Shown one piece after another: positions 37,734 through 45,971 of a stretch of DNA of 64,000 nucleotides. The notes under the pieces are model-generated. The model was not told where the DNA came from. It searched no databases and saw only the letters and a list, made by a program, of their open reading frames with translations. Made by a program: the position numbers and the translations under genes. Position 1 is the first letter of the stretch; each line of letters starts with the position of its first letter. This DNA is from Pelagicoccus sp. SDUM812005 (GTDB lineage: Bacteria; Verrucomicrobiota; Verrucomicrobiia; Opitutales; Opitutaceae): contig NZ_JARXIA010000001.1 of NCBI RefSeq assembly GCF_031127875.1, positions 372,001 through 436,000 of the forward strand, written 5' to 3'.

Positions 37734-37913
37734 CTAGATGGAGGCGTCCAACACTTGGCGACCGCGGTACATTCCGTTGTTCGGATTTACGCGGTGTGGG
37801 CGAAATGCGGAACCATCGATCGGGTCCTTCGCGAGCTCGGGAGCCTCGAAACGGTTAGCGCCTCTGCGGAGGCGGCTGCGGCGCTTGGATTGCTTGCGTT
37901 TTGGATTAGCCAT
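37734..37913 (-). CDS. rpmF: 50S ribosomal protein L32
   Basis: A 59-residue basic ribosomal protein of the 50S subunit, overlooked easily because of its length. Translation starts MANPKRKQSKRRSRLRRG and continues with ELAKDP, FRPHRVNPNNGMYRGRQVL, ending with a TAG at 37734. The N-terminal MANPKRKQSKRR motif is diagnostic of L32. No cysteine pair is present, so it is the non-zinc (C-minus) form. It is the first gene of the rpmF-plsX-fabH cluster, 49 bases ahead of plsX. Confidence 0.96.
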   Translation of the reverse strand: MANPKRKQSKRRSRLRRGANRFEAPELAKDPIDGSAFRPHRVNPNNGMYRGRQVLDASI

Positions 37914-38127
37914 TTTACGTAAATTCGTTCGTCGGTTGTTCTTCTACTTAAAAGAAAAGCTGCGCTTGATAACTCTTGGCCTATCACCCGTCAAGTTATT
38001 GTTTCAAAATAAGCTGAGCGGTTCGCAACCTTCCTGTGGAGCGAGCTAAACTGCTCTAAGGGATGCGGTTTTGGCGAGCGTGTTTTGCATTGTTTTACAG
38101 AAAGGAGCTGCCTACATCTTGCCTCCT

Positions 38128-39174
38128 ATGGAAATGAACGAGCTTACCTCACTCGTAGAACAGGGTAGCAACCTTACCCTCGAGCAGGCTTCGGCAGCGG
38201 CCGATCAGCTCGCCTCGGCCGAGGTCGACCGCGGCGAGAAGGCGAAATTCCTCACGGCCTTAGCGGCGAAGGGGGAGGTGGCTGACGAAGTGGCAGGCAT
38301 CGCCAAGCGCTTTCGCGAGTTGGCCCGGGATCCAGGCTTGCAGCGATGGCAGGACACGGCGATCGACGTTTGCGGTACGGGAGGGGACAAGATCGGAAGC
38401 TTCAATATTAGTACGACTGTGGTTTTCGGACTGGCTGCTGCAGGAGTGCCGGTGCTGAAGCACGGCAACAAGTCGATCACTTCCAAATGCGGCAGCGCCA
38501 ACCTGCTGGAAGCCTTGGGAGTGAACCTGATGGCGGACGACGCGACGCTGGCCAAGTCGATGGAGCAGCTCGGCTTTTGCTTCATGTTCGCGCCGGCTTT
38601 TCATCCGGCCTTCAAGGAAATCATGCCGGTTCGCCAGGAGCTCGCGGCCCAGGGGCAGCGAACTGTATTCAATATTTTGGGACCGCTCATCAATCCCGCC
38701 AAGCCTGCGCATCAATTGCTCGGCGTCTATTCGCCGACGGTTGTGGACATGCTGGCCGGTACCTTAGGGGCGCTTGGATTGCGCTCCGGTTTGGTTGCCC
38801 ATACGGTCCTGGCGGATGGGCGCGGGATGGACGAACTCAGCGTGGTCGGCGAGAATCGGGTGCGCGGATTCGGGACGCTTGCTGCTGTTGGCGAGACTTG
38901 GACGGCGGAACGGTTTTCCCTGAAACCCGCGGATGTCTCAGATCTGCTGGGCGGCGAGCTCGAGGACAACCTGCGGATTCTCGACGAGTTGCTGGATGGC
39001 AAGTCGCCCCAGGGGCTCGAAGATACGATCTGCTTTAATATAGCTGCAGCGCTGATGATCGTGGGCAAATGCGCGTCAATCGAAGAGGGCATCGAAATTG
39101 CTCGCGATGTGCTGCTGGGCGGAGCCCTGAAGGCCAAGCTGGCCGATACGAAAGACTTTTACGCGTCATTATGA
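38128..39174 (+). CDS. trpD: Anthranilate phosphoribosyltransferase
   Basis: Second step of tryptophan synthesis: joins anthranilate and PRPP. With the ATG at 38128 the protein has 348 residues. The PRPP-binding CGTGGDKIGSFNISTT and the anthranilate region KHGNKSITSKCGSAN with LLEALGVNL are present, as is FMFAPAFHPAFKEIMPVR. A longer upstream reading frame (from 38071) adds 19 unlikely residues. Its TGA overlaps the glmM ATG as ATGA, so the two are translationally coupled. No other trp gene is in the window. Confidence 0.95.
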   Translation: MEMNELTSLVEQGSNLTLEQASAAADQLASAEVDRGEKAKFLTALAAKGEVADEVAGIAKRFRELARDPGLQRWQDTAIDVCGTGGDKIGSFNISTTVVFGLAAAGVPVLKHGNKSITSKCGSANLLEALGVNLMADDATLAKSMEQLGFCFMFAPAFHPAFKEIMPVRQELAAQGQRTVFNILGPLINPAKPAHQLLGVYSPTVVDMLAGTLGALGLRSGLVAHTVLADGRGMDELSVVGENRVRGFGTLAAVGETWTAERFSLKPADVSDLLGGELEDNLRILDELLDGKSPQGLEDTICFNIAAALMIVGKCASIEEGIEIARDVLLGGALKAKLADTKDFYASL

Positions 39175-40526
39175 GTTTAAAGTACTTTGGAACAGATGGA
39201 ATTCGCGGGCAGTACGGCAGCGCGGTTCTCAACGATGAAATCGCTTTCCGCGCCGGAAAGGCCGCGGTGCGGGTCGCTCGGGAGAAGCTCTCGGCGCCGG
39301 AGCCTCAAATCGTCGCAGGACGCGATACGCGCGCTTCGGGGCTCGCCTTGCTGAAGGCTTTCGCTGCCGGCGTGGCTGCAGAAGGGGGCAAGCTGATCGA
39401 CCTTGGAATCGCGCCGACGCCCTGCGTGGCCTTCGCGGCTCGCTCAAGCGAGGCGATCCTTGCCTGTTCGATCACGGCATCGCACAACCCGGCTTGCGAC
39501 AACGGGATCAAGTTTTTCGAAGGAAGCGGCGTAAAGCCCTCCGAGGCTTTGGAGCAGGCCTTGGATGACGCGGTCGGCGAAGCTTCGCCGGACGGATACG
39601 ATGCGGAAACCGAGGCTCCCACGCTCGATGGAAGCGATCTGCGCTCCCAGTACCAAAAGGCTGTCATTGCAGCCTTTCCAAGTGCTTTGCTGGCTGGCAA
39701 GCGAGTGGCTATGGACTGCGCGAACGGGGCGATGTCGGAAATTGCGCCCGCTGTTTTCCGGGAGCTGGGAGCGGTCCTGACGGTCGTTGGAGACCAGCCC
39801 GACGGCACGAATATCAACGATGGTGTGGGCAGCGAATGTCCCGAGTCGTTGGGGGCCTTGTATTCAACAGGTGAATATGACTACGGTTTCGCTTTCGACG
39901 GCGATGGAGACCGGCTTGTTATGTTCGACGAATCCGGCAAGAAGATCGCCGGCGAAGCCTTGCTCGCAGCCTTGGCGATCGATGCTAAGGAGCGTGGAGA
40001 GTTGCCGGGCGATACGCTGGTGACCACGGTGCAGAGCAATCTTGGACTGGATGCCGCTTTGAAGGAAAAGGGAATCAAGACCGAGCGCACGGATGTGGGA
40101 GACAAGCATATTGCTCGTCTGATGCTGCGCTCAGGCTTCTTGCTGGGAGGCGAAGAGTCGGGACATCTGGTGGTCGGCAAGTTCGCCGTAACTGGCGACG
40201 GACTCGTGGCAGCTGTGTCTATGGCGGAGGTCGTTGCTCGAGCCGCCACGAAGGTTTCTTCCTTGGTAGACGTGTATTCCGCTTTCCCGCAGGTGTCCAA
40301 GGCATTCAAGGTTGCCGCGAAAACGCCTTTCGCCGAATGTGGAAAGATCTCCGCTTGTATCAATAAGCTGGAGACGGATCTCGGAGATGACGGTCGCTTG
40401 CTGGTTCGCTATTCGGGAACGGAGCCAAAGATCCGTTTGTTGGTGGAAGCGAGGACGAACGAAGCGGTCGATTCCGCGTTCGAGGAATTGCGCTCCGCGG
40501 TTGAGGCGGATCTGCAGTTGGTTTAA
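39171..40526 (+). CDS. glmM: Phosphoglucosamine mutase
   Basis: Converts glucosamine-6-P to glucosamine-1-P for UDP-GlcNAc, peptidoglycan and LPS synthesis. It has 451 residues. The catalytic phosphoserine is Ser104 in SITASHNPACDNGIK, metal-binding DGDGDRLVMFD follows, and the sugar loop GGEESGHLV and the phosphate loop RYSGTEPKIRLLVEA complete it. The ATG overlaps the trpD stop (ATGA). Coupling to a tryptophan-synthesis gene has no obvious metabolic reason. A TPR-protein gene follows 13 bases later. Confidence 0.96.
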   Translation: MSLKYFGTDGIRGQYGSAVLNDEIAFRAGKAAVRVAREKLSAPEPQIVAGRDTRASGLALLKAFAAGVAAEGGKLIDLGIAPTPCVAFAARSSEAILACSITASHNPACDNGIKFFEGSGVKPSEALEQALDDAVGEASPDGYDAETEAPTLDGSDLRSQYQKAVIAAFPSALLAGKRVAMDCANGAMSEIAPAVFRELGAVLTVVGDQPDGTNINDGVGSECPESLGALYSTGEYDYGFAFDGDGDRLVMFDESGKKIAGEALLAALAIDAKERGELPGDTLVTTVQSNLGLDAALKEKGIKTERTDVGDKHIARLMLRSGFLLGGEESGHLVVGKFAVTGDGLVAAVSMAEVVARAATKVSSLVDVYSAFPQVSKAFKVAAKTPFAECGKISACINKLETDLGDDGRLLVRYSGTEPKIRLLVEARTNEAVDSAFEELRSAVEADLQLV

Positions 40527-40539
40527 GATCAGTTCTCTG

Positions 40540-41937
40540 ATGCCTGAAGTTTCCCTCAAGGAGTTGGATGCGAGAGTCCGCAAGCAGTTCGGCAATGCCC
40601 GAACTGCGGTGGAGCGCGGAAACTTCGAGTACTGCGTGGAAATTTGCTCGTCCTTGCTCATCGAAAATCCGGGCTGCTTGGAGATTCGGGAATTGCTACG
40701 GCAGGCGCAGCAAAGCGTATTCACGAAACGGGGACGCGGTTGGTTTCAGAGGCTGCGGGCGAAGGTGGAGGCGAGCTTAATCGTCATGTACGGGAAGCCG
40801 TACCTGAAGAAGGATGCGTCGCTTGCGATGTCCTACGGCGAGCGGGCCTTGACCCGTGATCCGTTGCACGAGGGGGCGCTATCTCTGGTCGCGGCCGGGG
40901 CGGAGGCCTTGGATTTTCACGAGACGGCGGTCTTTTGCCTGAAGAAGATTTGCGATAGCGAGACCAAGGATTTGGCGCTTATGCAGCGCTACTGCGAAGC
41001 TTTGATTCGAGTCGGCGAGACGAATCAAGCGGTGGCGATCGCGGAGCAACTGAAGCGGCTCAAGCCGGATAGTTCCTTGATTCAGGAGCTGGTCAAGTCG
41101 GCTTCGGTGGCTCATTCGATCAACAAGGGAAAGTGGGCGGAGGAAGAGCAGGATTTCCGCTCCAAGTTGAAGGACGAGGAGCTGGCGGAAAACTTGGAGC
41201 TGCAGAACCGCTTGGTGCAGGACGCGCAGGGCGCTCGGATGCGAGCTCGCGAGTTGGTCGACGACATTCATAAGGATCCGCAAAACCTGGATCTGTACAA
41301 GCAGTTGGTGAAGGCCTACCTGTATGCCGACGACTATCGGGAGGCCTTGGTTTGGCTGGATAAGGCGGCCCTGCTTCCGCAGGCGGAATCGGATATCGCT
41401 CTCAAGCAGCTCCGCAGCGAGATCATGATCAAGGCGACGGAGCTGGAGATCAATAAGCTGCATAGCGAGTCCAGTCCGGCGTCGGAGGAGCGTATCCAGG
41501 AACTGGAGGCAAAGCTCGACGTTTTGAAGCTCGAGGAGTCGCGGAAGATGGTGGAACAATTTCCCAATGACTATGCTCAGCGCCTGAATTTTGGAGAGCT
41601 CTTGCTGGCCGCGGGCAAGGTGGACGAAGCGATCAAGGAGTTTCAGGTCGCTCAGCGGGGGACGAGCTTGAAGCAACGATCCTGCGTGATGTTGGGGCGA
41701 AGCTTTTCGAAGAAGCGTTTGTACGATCTGGCGCTCGAGCAGTTCGACAAGGCGATTGCAGAAGCGCAAGGGATGGACGATTTCAAAAAGGACGTCCTGT
41801 ATTCTTCGGCCCAGTGTTGCGAGTCGCTTGGCAAGCAGGAGGAAGCGATCCGCCGTTACAAGCTGATCTACGCGAACGACATTTCTTTTCGCGACGTGGC
41901 CAGCAAGATCGACGGGTTTTACTCGGATCCGGCTTAG
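40540..41937 (+). CDS. TPR/coiled-coil repeat protein of unknown function
   Basis: A 465-residue soluble, highly helical protein. TPR-like pairs are visible at about residues 15-55 (ARTAVERGNFEYCVEICSSLL), around 245-275 (AYLYADDYREALVWLDKA) and near 340-455 (GELLLAAGKVDEAIKEFQVA, and the C-terminal GKQEEAIRRYKLIYAND). A charged coiled-coil stretch lies near 300-340. It has no signal peptide, so it is cytoplasmic. It follows glmM closely and ends in a TTAG shared with the stop of the convergent S41-like gene. The role is unknown; TPRs suggest a protein-interaction scaffold. Confidence 0.82.
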   Translation: MPEVSLKELDARVRKQFGNARTAVERGNFEYCVEICSSLLIENPGCLEIRELLRQAQQSVFTKRGRGWFQRLRAKVEASLIVMYGKPYLKKDASLAMSYGERALTRDPLHEGALSLVAAGAEALDFHETAVFCLKKICDSETKDLALMQRYCEALIRVGETNQAVAIAEQLKRLKPDSSLIQELVKSASVAHSINKGKWAEEEQDFRSKLKDEELAENLELQNRLVQDAQGARMRARELVDDIHKDPQNLDLYKQLVKAYLYADDYREALVWLDKAALLPQAESDIALKQLRSEIMIKATELEINKLHSESSPASEERIQELEAKLDVLKLEESRKMVEQFPNDYAQRLNFGELLLAAGKVDEAIKEFQVAQRGTSLKQRSCVMLGRSFSKKRLYDLALEQFDKAIAEAQGMDDFKKDVLYSSAQCCESLGKQEEAIRRYKLIYANDISFRDVASKIDGFYSDPA

Positions 41938-43118
41938 CTGCGATCGATCGTCTCGAGGGCGATCTCGAGGATCTTCGCGTCGTCGATCGTCTCTTCCAAG
42001 CTGAGCTCTATGTCTGGCTGGAGGCCGAGCCCTTCGAGTCGCTTGCCTTTTGGAGTGAGCATTTCGGCGATGGGAAGGTAGAGCCTGAATCCGTAGGGGA
42101 GCGGATAGCTTTTGGCGAGTTGGAGGGCGCCGCTGGTGCGTTGTCCAATTACGGTTCCAAGTTCGTTCTCGGAGACGAAGGCGGGGACGATGTCGGCGGC
42201 GCTGGCGGAGAGGGAGTCCACGAGCACGACGATCTTGCCCGAGTAGGCTTTCGAAAAGGGGAGCGGGCGGACGGTGTGTCGCTTCTTGCCTCGGTTCTCG
42301 CTCTTGTTGTTGGCGAGGTGGGCGAAGGGGACTTGCGGGGTGGACAGTTTGGAGGCGAGGTGGCGGGAGTAGAAGGAGAGGCCGCCTCGGTTGTTTCGCA
42401 GGTCGATTATTATTGCTTGGGCATCTTTGGCCTGGCGGAAGAATTTGTTGATGCGGGCGGCTTTGTAGAATCTCGGGAGGAAACTTTGGATGCGGATGAG
42501 GGCGACGTCTTCGCGGATCCAGCTTAGGGAGCTCGGTTCGGAGAGGGAGAAGTTCGCGTATTCGATTTCGCAGGACAATTCCTGGCCATTGCGTTGCCAA
42601 ACGATGAGTCGCCGTTGGCCGAGCTGGCCGGCGAGTTGCTTGATGTCTGTGAGGGGCTCGTGGTCGATCGAGCTAAGGATGTCGCCTTTTTGCAGTCCGC
42701 AGCGTTCCGCGGGGCTACCGGCGAGGACGTAGCTGATGAGGCCGCCTCCTTCGTCGAGCGGGTGGATGGTTATGCCCATGCCGGAGCGCTTGCCAGCTCT
42801 GCGGTTCTTTACGGTGCTGGGGGCGAAGATCCCGAGGTGGGAAAGTTCGAAGGTCTCCAAGGCTTCGCCGAGGACGGTGGCGAGTTCTTCCTTGGTTTGG
42901 GTTTGGGCGATATCGTCGGCTTTCGCGGCGGCGAGTTGTTCCCATCGGGAGAAGTCGGTTTCGAAGGCGTAGGCTTTGGCGGCGAGCTTCTTGCCGATAG
43001 CGGCAACGAGCCGCTCCTTTTGCTGGGGCGAGAGTTCCGCTTGCCCGTACGCGCAGGGGAAAAGGCCCGCGAGGGCGAATGCCAGGCAGGCGAGAAGGGT
43101 CCAGCCGGTATTCCTCAT
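41934..43118 (-). CDS. S41/C-terminal-processing peptidase-like PDZ protein, catalytic Lys absent
   Basis: An exported 394-residue protein with a signal peptide (cleavage near AYG), a PDZ domain (about residues 113-185, GMGITIHPLDEGGGLI and GLQKGDILSSIDHEPL) and an S41-type core (DLRNNRGGLSFY). The Ser306 of SASAAD aligns with the CtpA/Tsp nucleophile. The Lys that normally sits 25 residues on (in the TFGKG motif) is replaced: here it reads TSGALQL with Ala331. A different base, perhaps Lys336, or loss of activity is possible. Its ATG overlaps the orn stop by 4 bases (ATGA). Confidence 0.82.
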   Translation of the reverse strand: MRNTGWTLLACLAFALAGLFPCAYGQAELSPQQKERLVAAIGKKLAAKAYAFETDFSRWEQLAAAKADDIAQTQTKEELATVLGEALETFELSHLGIFAPSTVKNRRAGKRSGMGITIHPLDEGGGLISYVLAGSPAERCGLQKGDILSSIDHEPLTDIKQLAGQLGQRRLIVWQRNGQELSCEIEYANFSLSEPSSLSWIREDVALIRIQSFLPRFYKAARINKFFRQAKDAQAIIIDLRNNRGGLSFYSRHLASKLSTPQVPFAHLANNKSENRGKKRHTVRPLPFSKAYSGKIVVLVDSLSASAADIVPAFVSENELGTVIGQRTSGALQLAKSYPLPYGFRLYLPIAEMLTPKGKRLEGLGLQPDIELSLEETIDDAKILEIALETIDRS

Positions 43119-43690
43119 TCGCTGGGCTCTGGCGGTTTGGGAGTGTTGTCGATCGGCGGCAGGTTGGAAGCGTCGATCGCGGACATGTAGTGCTTGAGCT
43201 CGGCGATGGACTCGCGGATGTCGTCGATGGCTCGGTGGGTGTTCTCCTTCTTGAACTCGCGTCCCAGCATTTCGCGGAAGACGATCTTGAAGCTGGAAAC
43301 GTCCAGCATGCGGTAGTGCAGCCGATTCGAGAGGGTCGGCAGGTAGGCGTCGATGAACTTACGGTCCTGGCAGATGGAGTTGCCGGCGATGACGCAGGGA
43401 TTCTTTTTCTTGAAGTACTTGAGAGCGATTTCGGAAAGCTTTTCGTCGAGCTCCTGCTCCGTAATTCCATCTTGGATACGGTCGATCAAGCCGCTGGCGG
43501 CGTGGTGGTGCTTGCACCAGTCGTTCATGTTGTCGAGGACCTCTTGCGGCTGCCGCACCGGGCTTTCCCATTCGAAGACCGGTTCGAGCTGTTTGTTGGT
43601 GATGATTACGGCGGCTTCGACGATACGGTCTGTGGCCGGATCGAGTCCGGTCATTTCCAGGTCGATCCAGAAATAGCGGCGTTTGGACAT
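43115..43690 (-). CDS. orn: Oligoribonuclease
   Basis: DEDDh 3'-5' exonuclease that degrades 2-5 nucleotide RNA fragments and is often essential. The 191-residue length matches Orn. The DxE motif is in FWIDLEMTGLDP, EAAVIITNKQ follows, the YHMLDVSSFK region (read as YRMLDVSSFK) is typical, and HRAIDDIRESI gives the terminal His-Asp pair. Its TGA overlaps the ATG of the S41-like gene, so the two are translationally coupled. kdsA is divergent. Confidence 0.96.
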   Translation of the reverse strand: MSKRRYFWIDLEMTGLDPATDRIVEAAVIITNKQLEPVFEWESPVRQPQEVLDNMNDWCKHHHAASGLIDRIQDGITEQELDEKLSEIALKYFKKKNPCVIAGNSICQDRKFIDAYLPTLSNRLHYRMLDVSSFKIVFREMLGREFKKENTHRAIDDIRESIAELKHYMSAIDASNLPPIDNTPKPPEPSE

Positions 43691-43692
43691 AG

Positions 43693-44622
<930 letters not shown>

Positions 44623-44630
44623 TTTTGCCC

Positions 44631-44665
44631 GGGCTAGGCTCCGCTTTGCGGGCTTAGCCCTTTTT
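44631..44665 (+). terminator. Terminator between kdsA and the anti-sigma-like gene
   Basis: Arms GGGCTAGG (44631-44638) and CTTAGCCC (44653-44660, one G-U pair) with a T-run at 44661-44665. It lies 8 bases after the kdsA stop. The minus-strand anti-sigma-like gene ends inside the second arm, so the hairpin serves convergent genes. Confidence 0.78.
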
Positions 44666-45157
44666 CGACTCTGCGACTACGGGGTCCGAGTCGACCCAAA
44701 CGACGGTCCATCCCGTCTCTTCGTCGGGGTAGATGTAGGTGCTGGCGCCCGGCAGGTCGGTGGCCACGAACTCGACGATATTCGGTTCGTAATGGGCGTG
44801 GGCGTCCGGATTCAGCCCGATCCACGCGACGGTACCGACGATGGCGATTGCGGCAGCGGCAGCCATGGTGCGGATAAAGCCCGAGAAGGAAAGCAGCTTG
44901 CTTTTCTTGGGTGTCGCGTGGGTGCCTTCGATCGCTTCCTGTATCGATAAAATGGATGCGGAGTGGTCGCTCCGCGACGGGGACTCGCTTTGGATCTCCC
45001 TTAGCAGGTCGAGGTTCTCCATCCAGTCTTGGGCGTCTGGGTTGTGCTTAAGGTAGCGGTCCAGGAGCTCGGCATCGGATGCGCTCAACTCGCCATCGAG
45101 CAACTGGCTCATGAGGAGCCGTGCTTGGTCTTGGTTGATGTCCGCTGCGTTTTTCAT
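44654..45157 (-). CDS. Anti-sigma factor-like single-pass membrane protein
   Basis: A 167-residue protein with the look of a RsgI/ChrR-type anti-sigma factor. The N-terminal cytosolic segment (ARLLMSQLLDGELSASDAELLDRYLKHNP) is the typical short helical sigma-binding module with LLDGELS. A Lys-rich linker (THATPKKSKLLSFSGF), one membrane helix (IRTMAAAAAIAIVGTVAWIGL, about residues 95-115), and a 50-residue periplasmic part follow. It has no zinc-binding HxxxCxxC motif, and no sigma gene sits next to it. Partnership with the ECF factor at 9877 is possible but unproven. Confidence 0.68.
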   Translation of the reverse strand: MKNAADINQDQARLLMSQLLDGELSASDAELLDRYLKHNPDAQDWMENLDLLREIQSESPSRSDHSASILSIQEAIEGTHATPKKSKLLSFSGFIRTMAAAAAIAIVGTVAWIGLNPDAHAHYEPNIVEFVATDLPGASTYIYPDEETGWTVVWVDSDPVVAESKKG

Positions 45158-45226
45158 GGGATGGAGATTTGTTTATGTGGCAATAAGGGGAAAAAGGGAA
45201 GGATCGAATTTTGACTTGGATTCAAA

Positions 45227-45251
45227 GGTGGCCTCGGGACCCGAGGCCACC
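45227..45251 (-). terminator. Perfect palindrome downstream of the His-rich protein gene
   Basis: GGTGGCCTCGGG (45227-45238) is the exact reverse complement of 45240-45251, with one base between. It lies 19 bases after the minus-strand stop at 45271. There is only a short T-rich stretch beyond it on the minus strand, so it may be a terminator or another type of hairpin. Confidence 0.6.
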
Positions 45252-45270
45252 CGCAGTTGTGTGTGGTGTG

Positions 45271-45783
45271 TTAGAATCTTCTTACGACTTGGCCTTTGCG
45301 GGAGTCGCGGTCGTCGTGCCGGTCGTAGCGGCTGCGGTGGCGGTCGTCGTCGCGATGGCGATCGTAGTGACGGTCGTCGTGTCCGCGATGGCTACGGTAG
45401 CTGTGTCCCGAGCGCCCGTGTCCGCGATGGGCGTCTACCCAAACTTTCTTCTTGTGGTAGGTATAGTGTCCGGAGACCCAGACCTTGCGTACATGGCCAT
45501 GGCGGTCGCAGCGGCGTTCGTAGTAGCCGGGGACCCAAGTTTTGACGGAGACCCATTCCCAGTACCCATGACGGTCGTGGTGGCGATGGTGTCCGCCGTG
45601 GCGGTAGCCGACGCTCACGTGGGTATGGGTGTCGTCGTCCGCGATGGCGGCGCCAATTATGATTCCGCCGATCAAGCCCCCGATGAGGGCTTTTTCCTTG
45701 TCGCCCGCTCGGGCGGTGTTGGGAAAAGCGAAGGCTGCGGCTACGGCTAAGAGGGTAAGGGTGCTGATGGCTTTCGATTTCAT
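45271..45783 (-). CDS. Secreted histidine-rich, YXW-type low-complexity protein
   Basis: A 170-residue exported protein with signal peptide (KAISTLTLLAVAAAFAF, cleavage near ARA), a small glycine-rich hydrophobic segment (KALIGGLIGGIIIGAAI), a central YEWV/PGYYE-type repeat (HGYWEWVSVKTWVPGYYERR, VRKVWVSGHYTYHKKKVWVD), and a C-terminal tail of His, Arg, Asp and Ser repeats (DDRHYDRHRDDDRH). The middle resembles the YXWGXW repeats of periplasmic proteins. His clusters could bind metal ions, or the tail may be structural. It is monocistronic, with a palindrome after it. Confidence 0.72.
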   Translation of the reverse strand: MKSKAISTLTLLAVAAAFAFPNTARAGDKEKALIGGLIGGIIIGAAIADDDTHTHVSVGYRHGGHHRHHDRHGYWEWVSVKTWVPGYYERRCDRHGHVRKVWVSGHYTYHKKKVWVDAHRGHGRSGHSYRSHRGHDDRHYDRHRDDDRHRSRYDRHDDRDSRKGQVVRRF

Positions 45784-45971
45784 TTTCGTTGTTGGGTTAA
45801 ATTCGCGTGTTCGGTGGGTGGGACGTAGTCGCGAAGAGCTTTATTCACTGGATCCGGGGAAATTTTCATGGGAGGCCGGTTCGAGCGTCTCCCTGCGGTC
45901 CGCATGACTTTTGGCACATGACAGTCGCCTGCCTGCTGCGCTAGATTCCTTAGCCAATGGTAAGGAGTGAG

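Noticed and set aside
45227-45251. The perfect palindrome as an operator for the adjacent genes
   Set aside because: It lies just after the stop of the His-rich gene and about 70 bases beyond the anti-sigma start codon. A terminator or RNA hairpin is the simpler reading, although an operator for the anti-sigma gene cannot be excluded.
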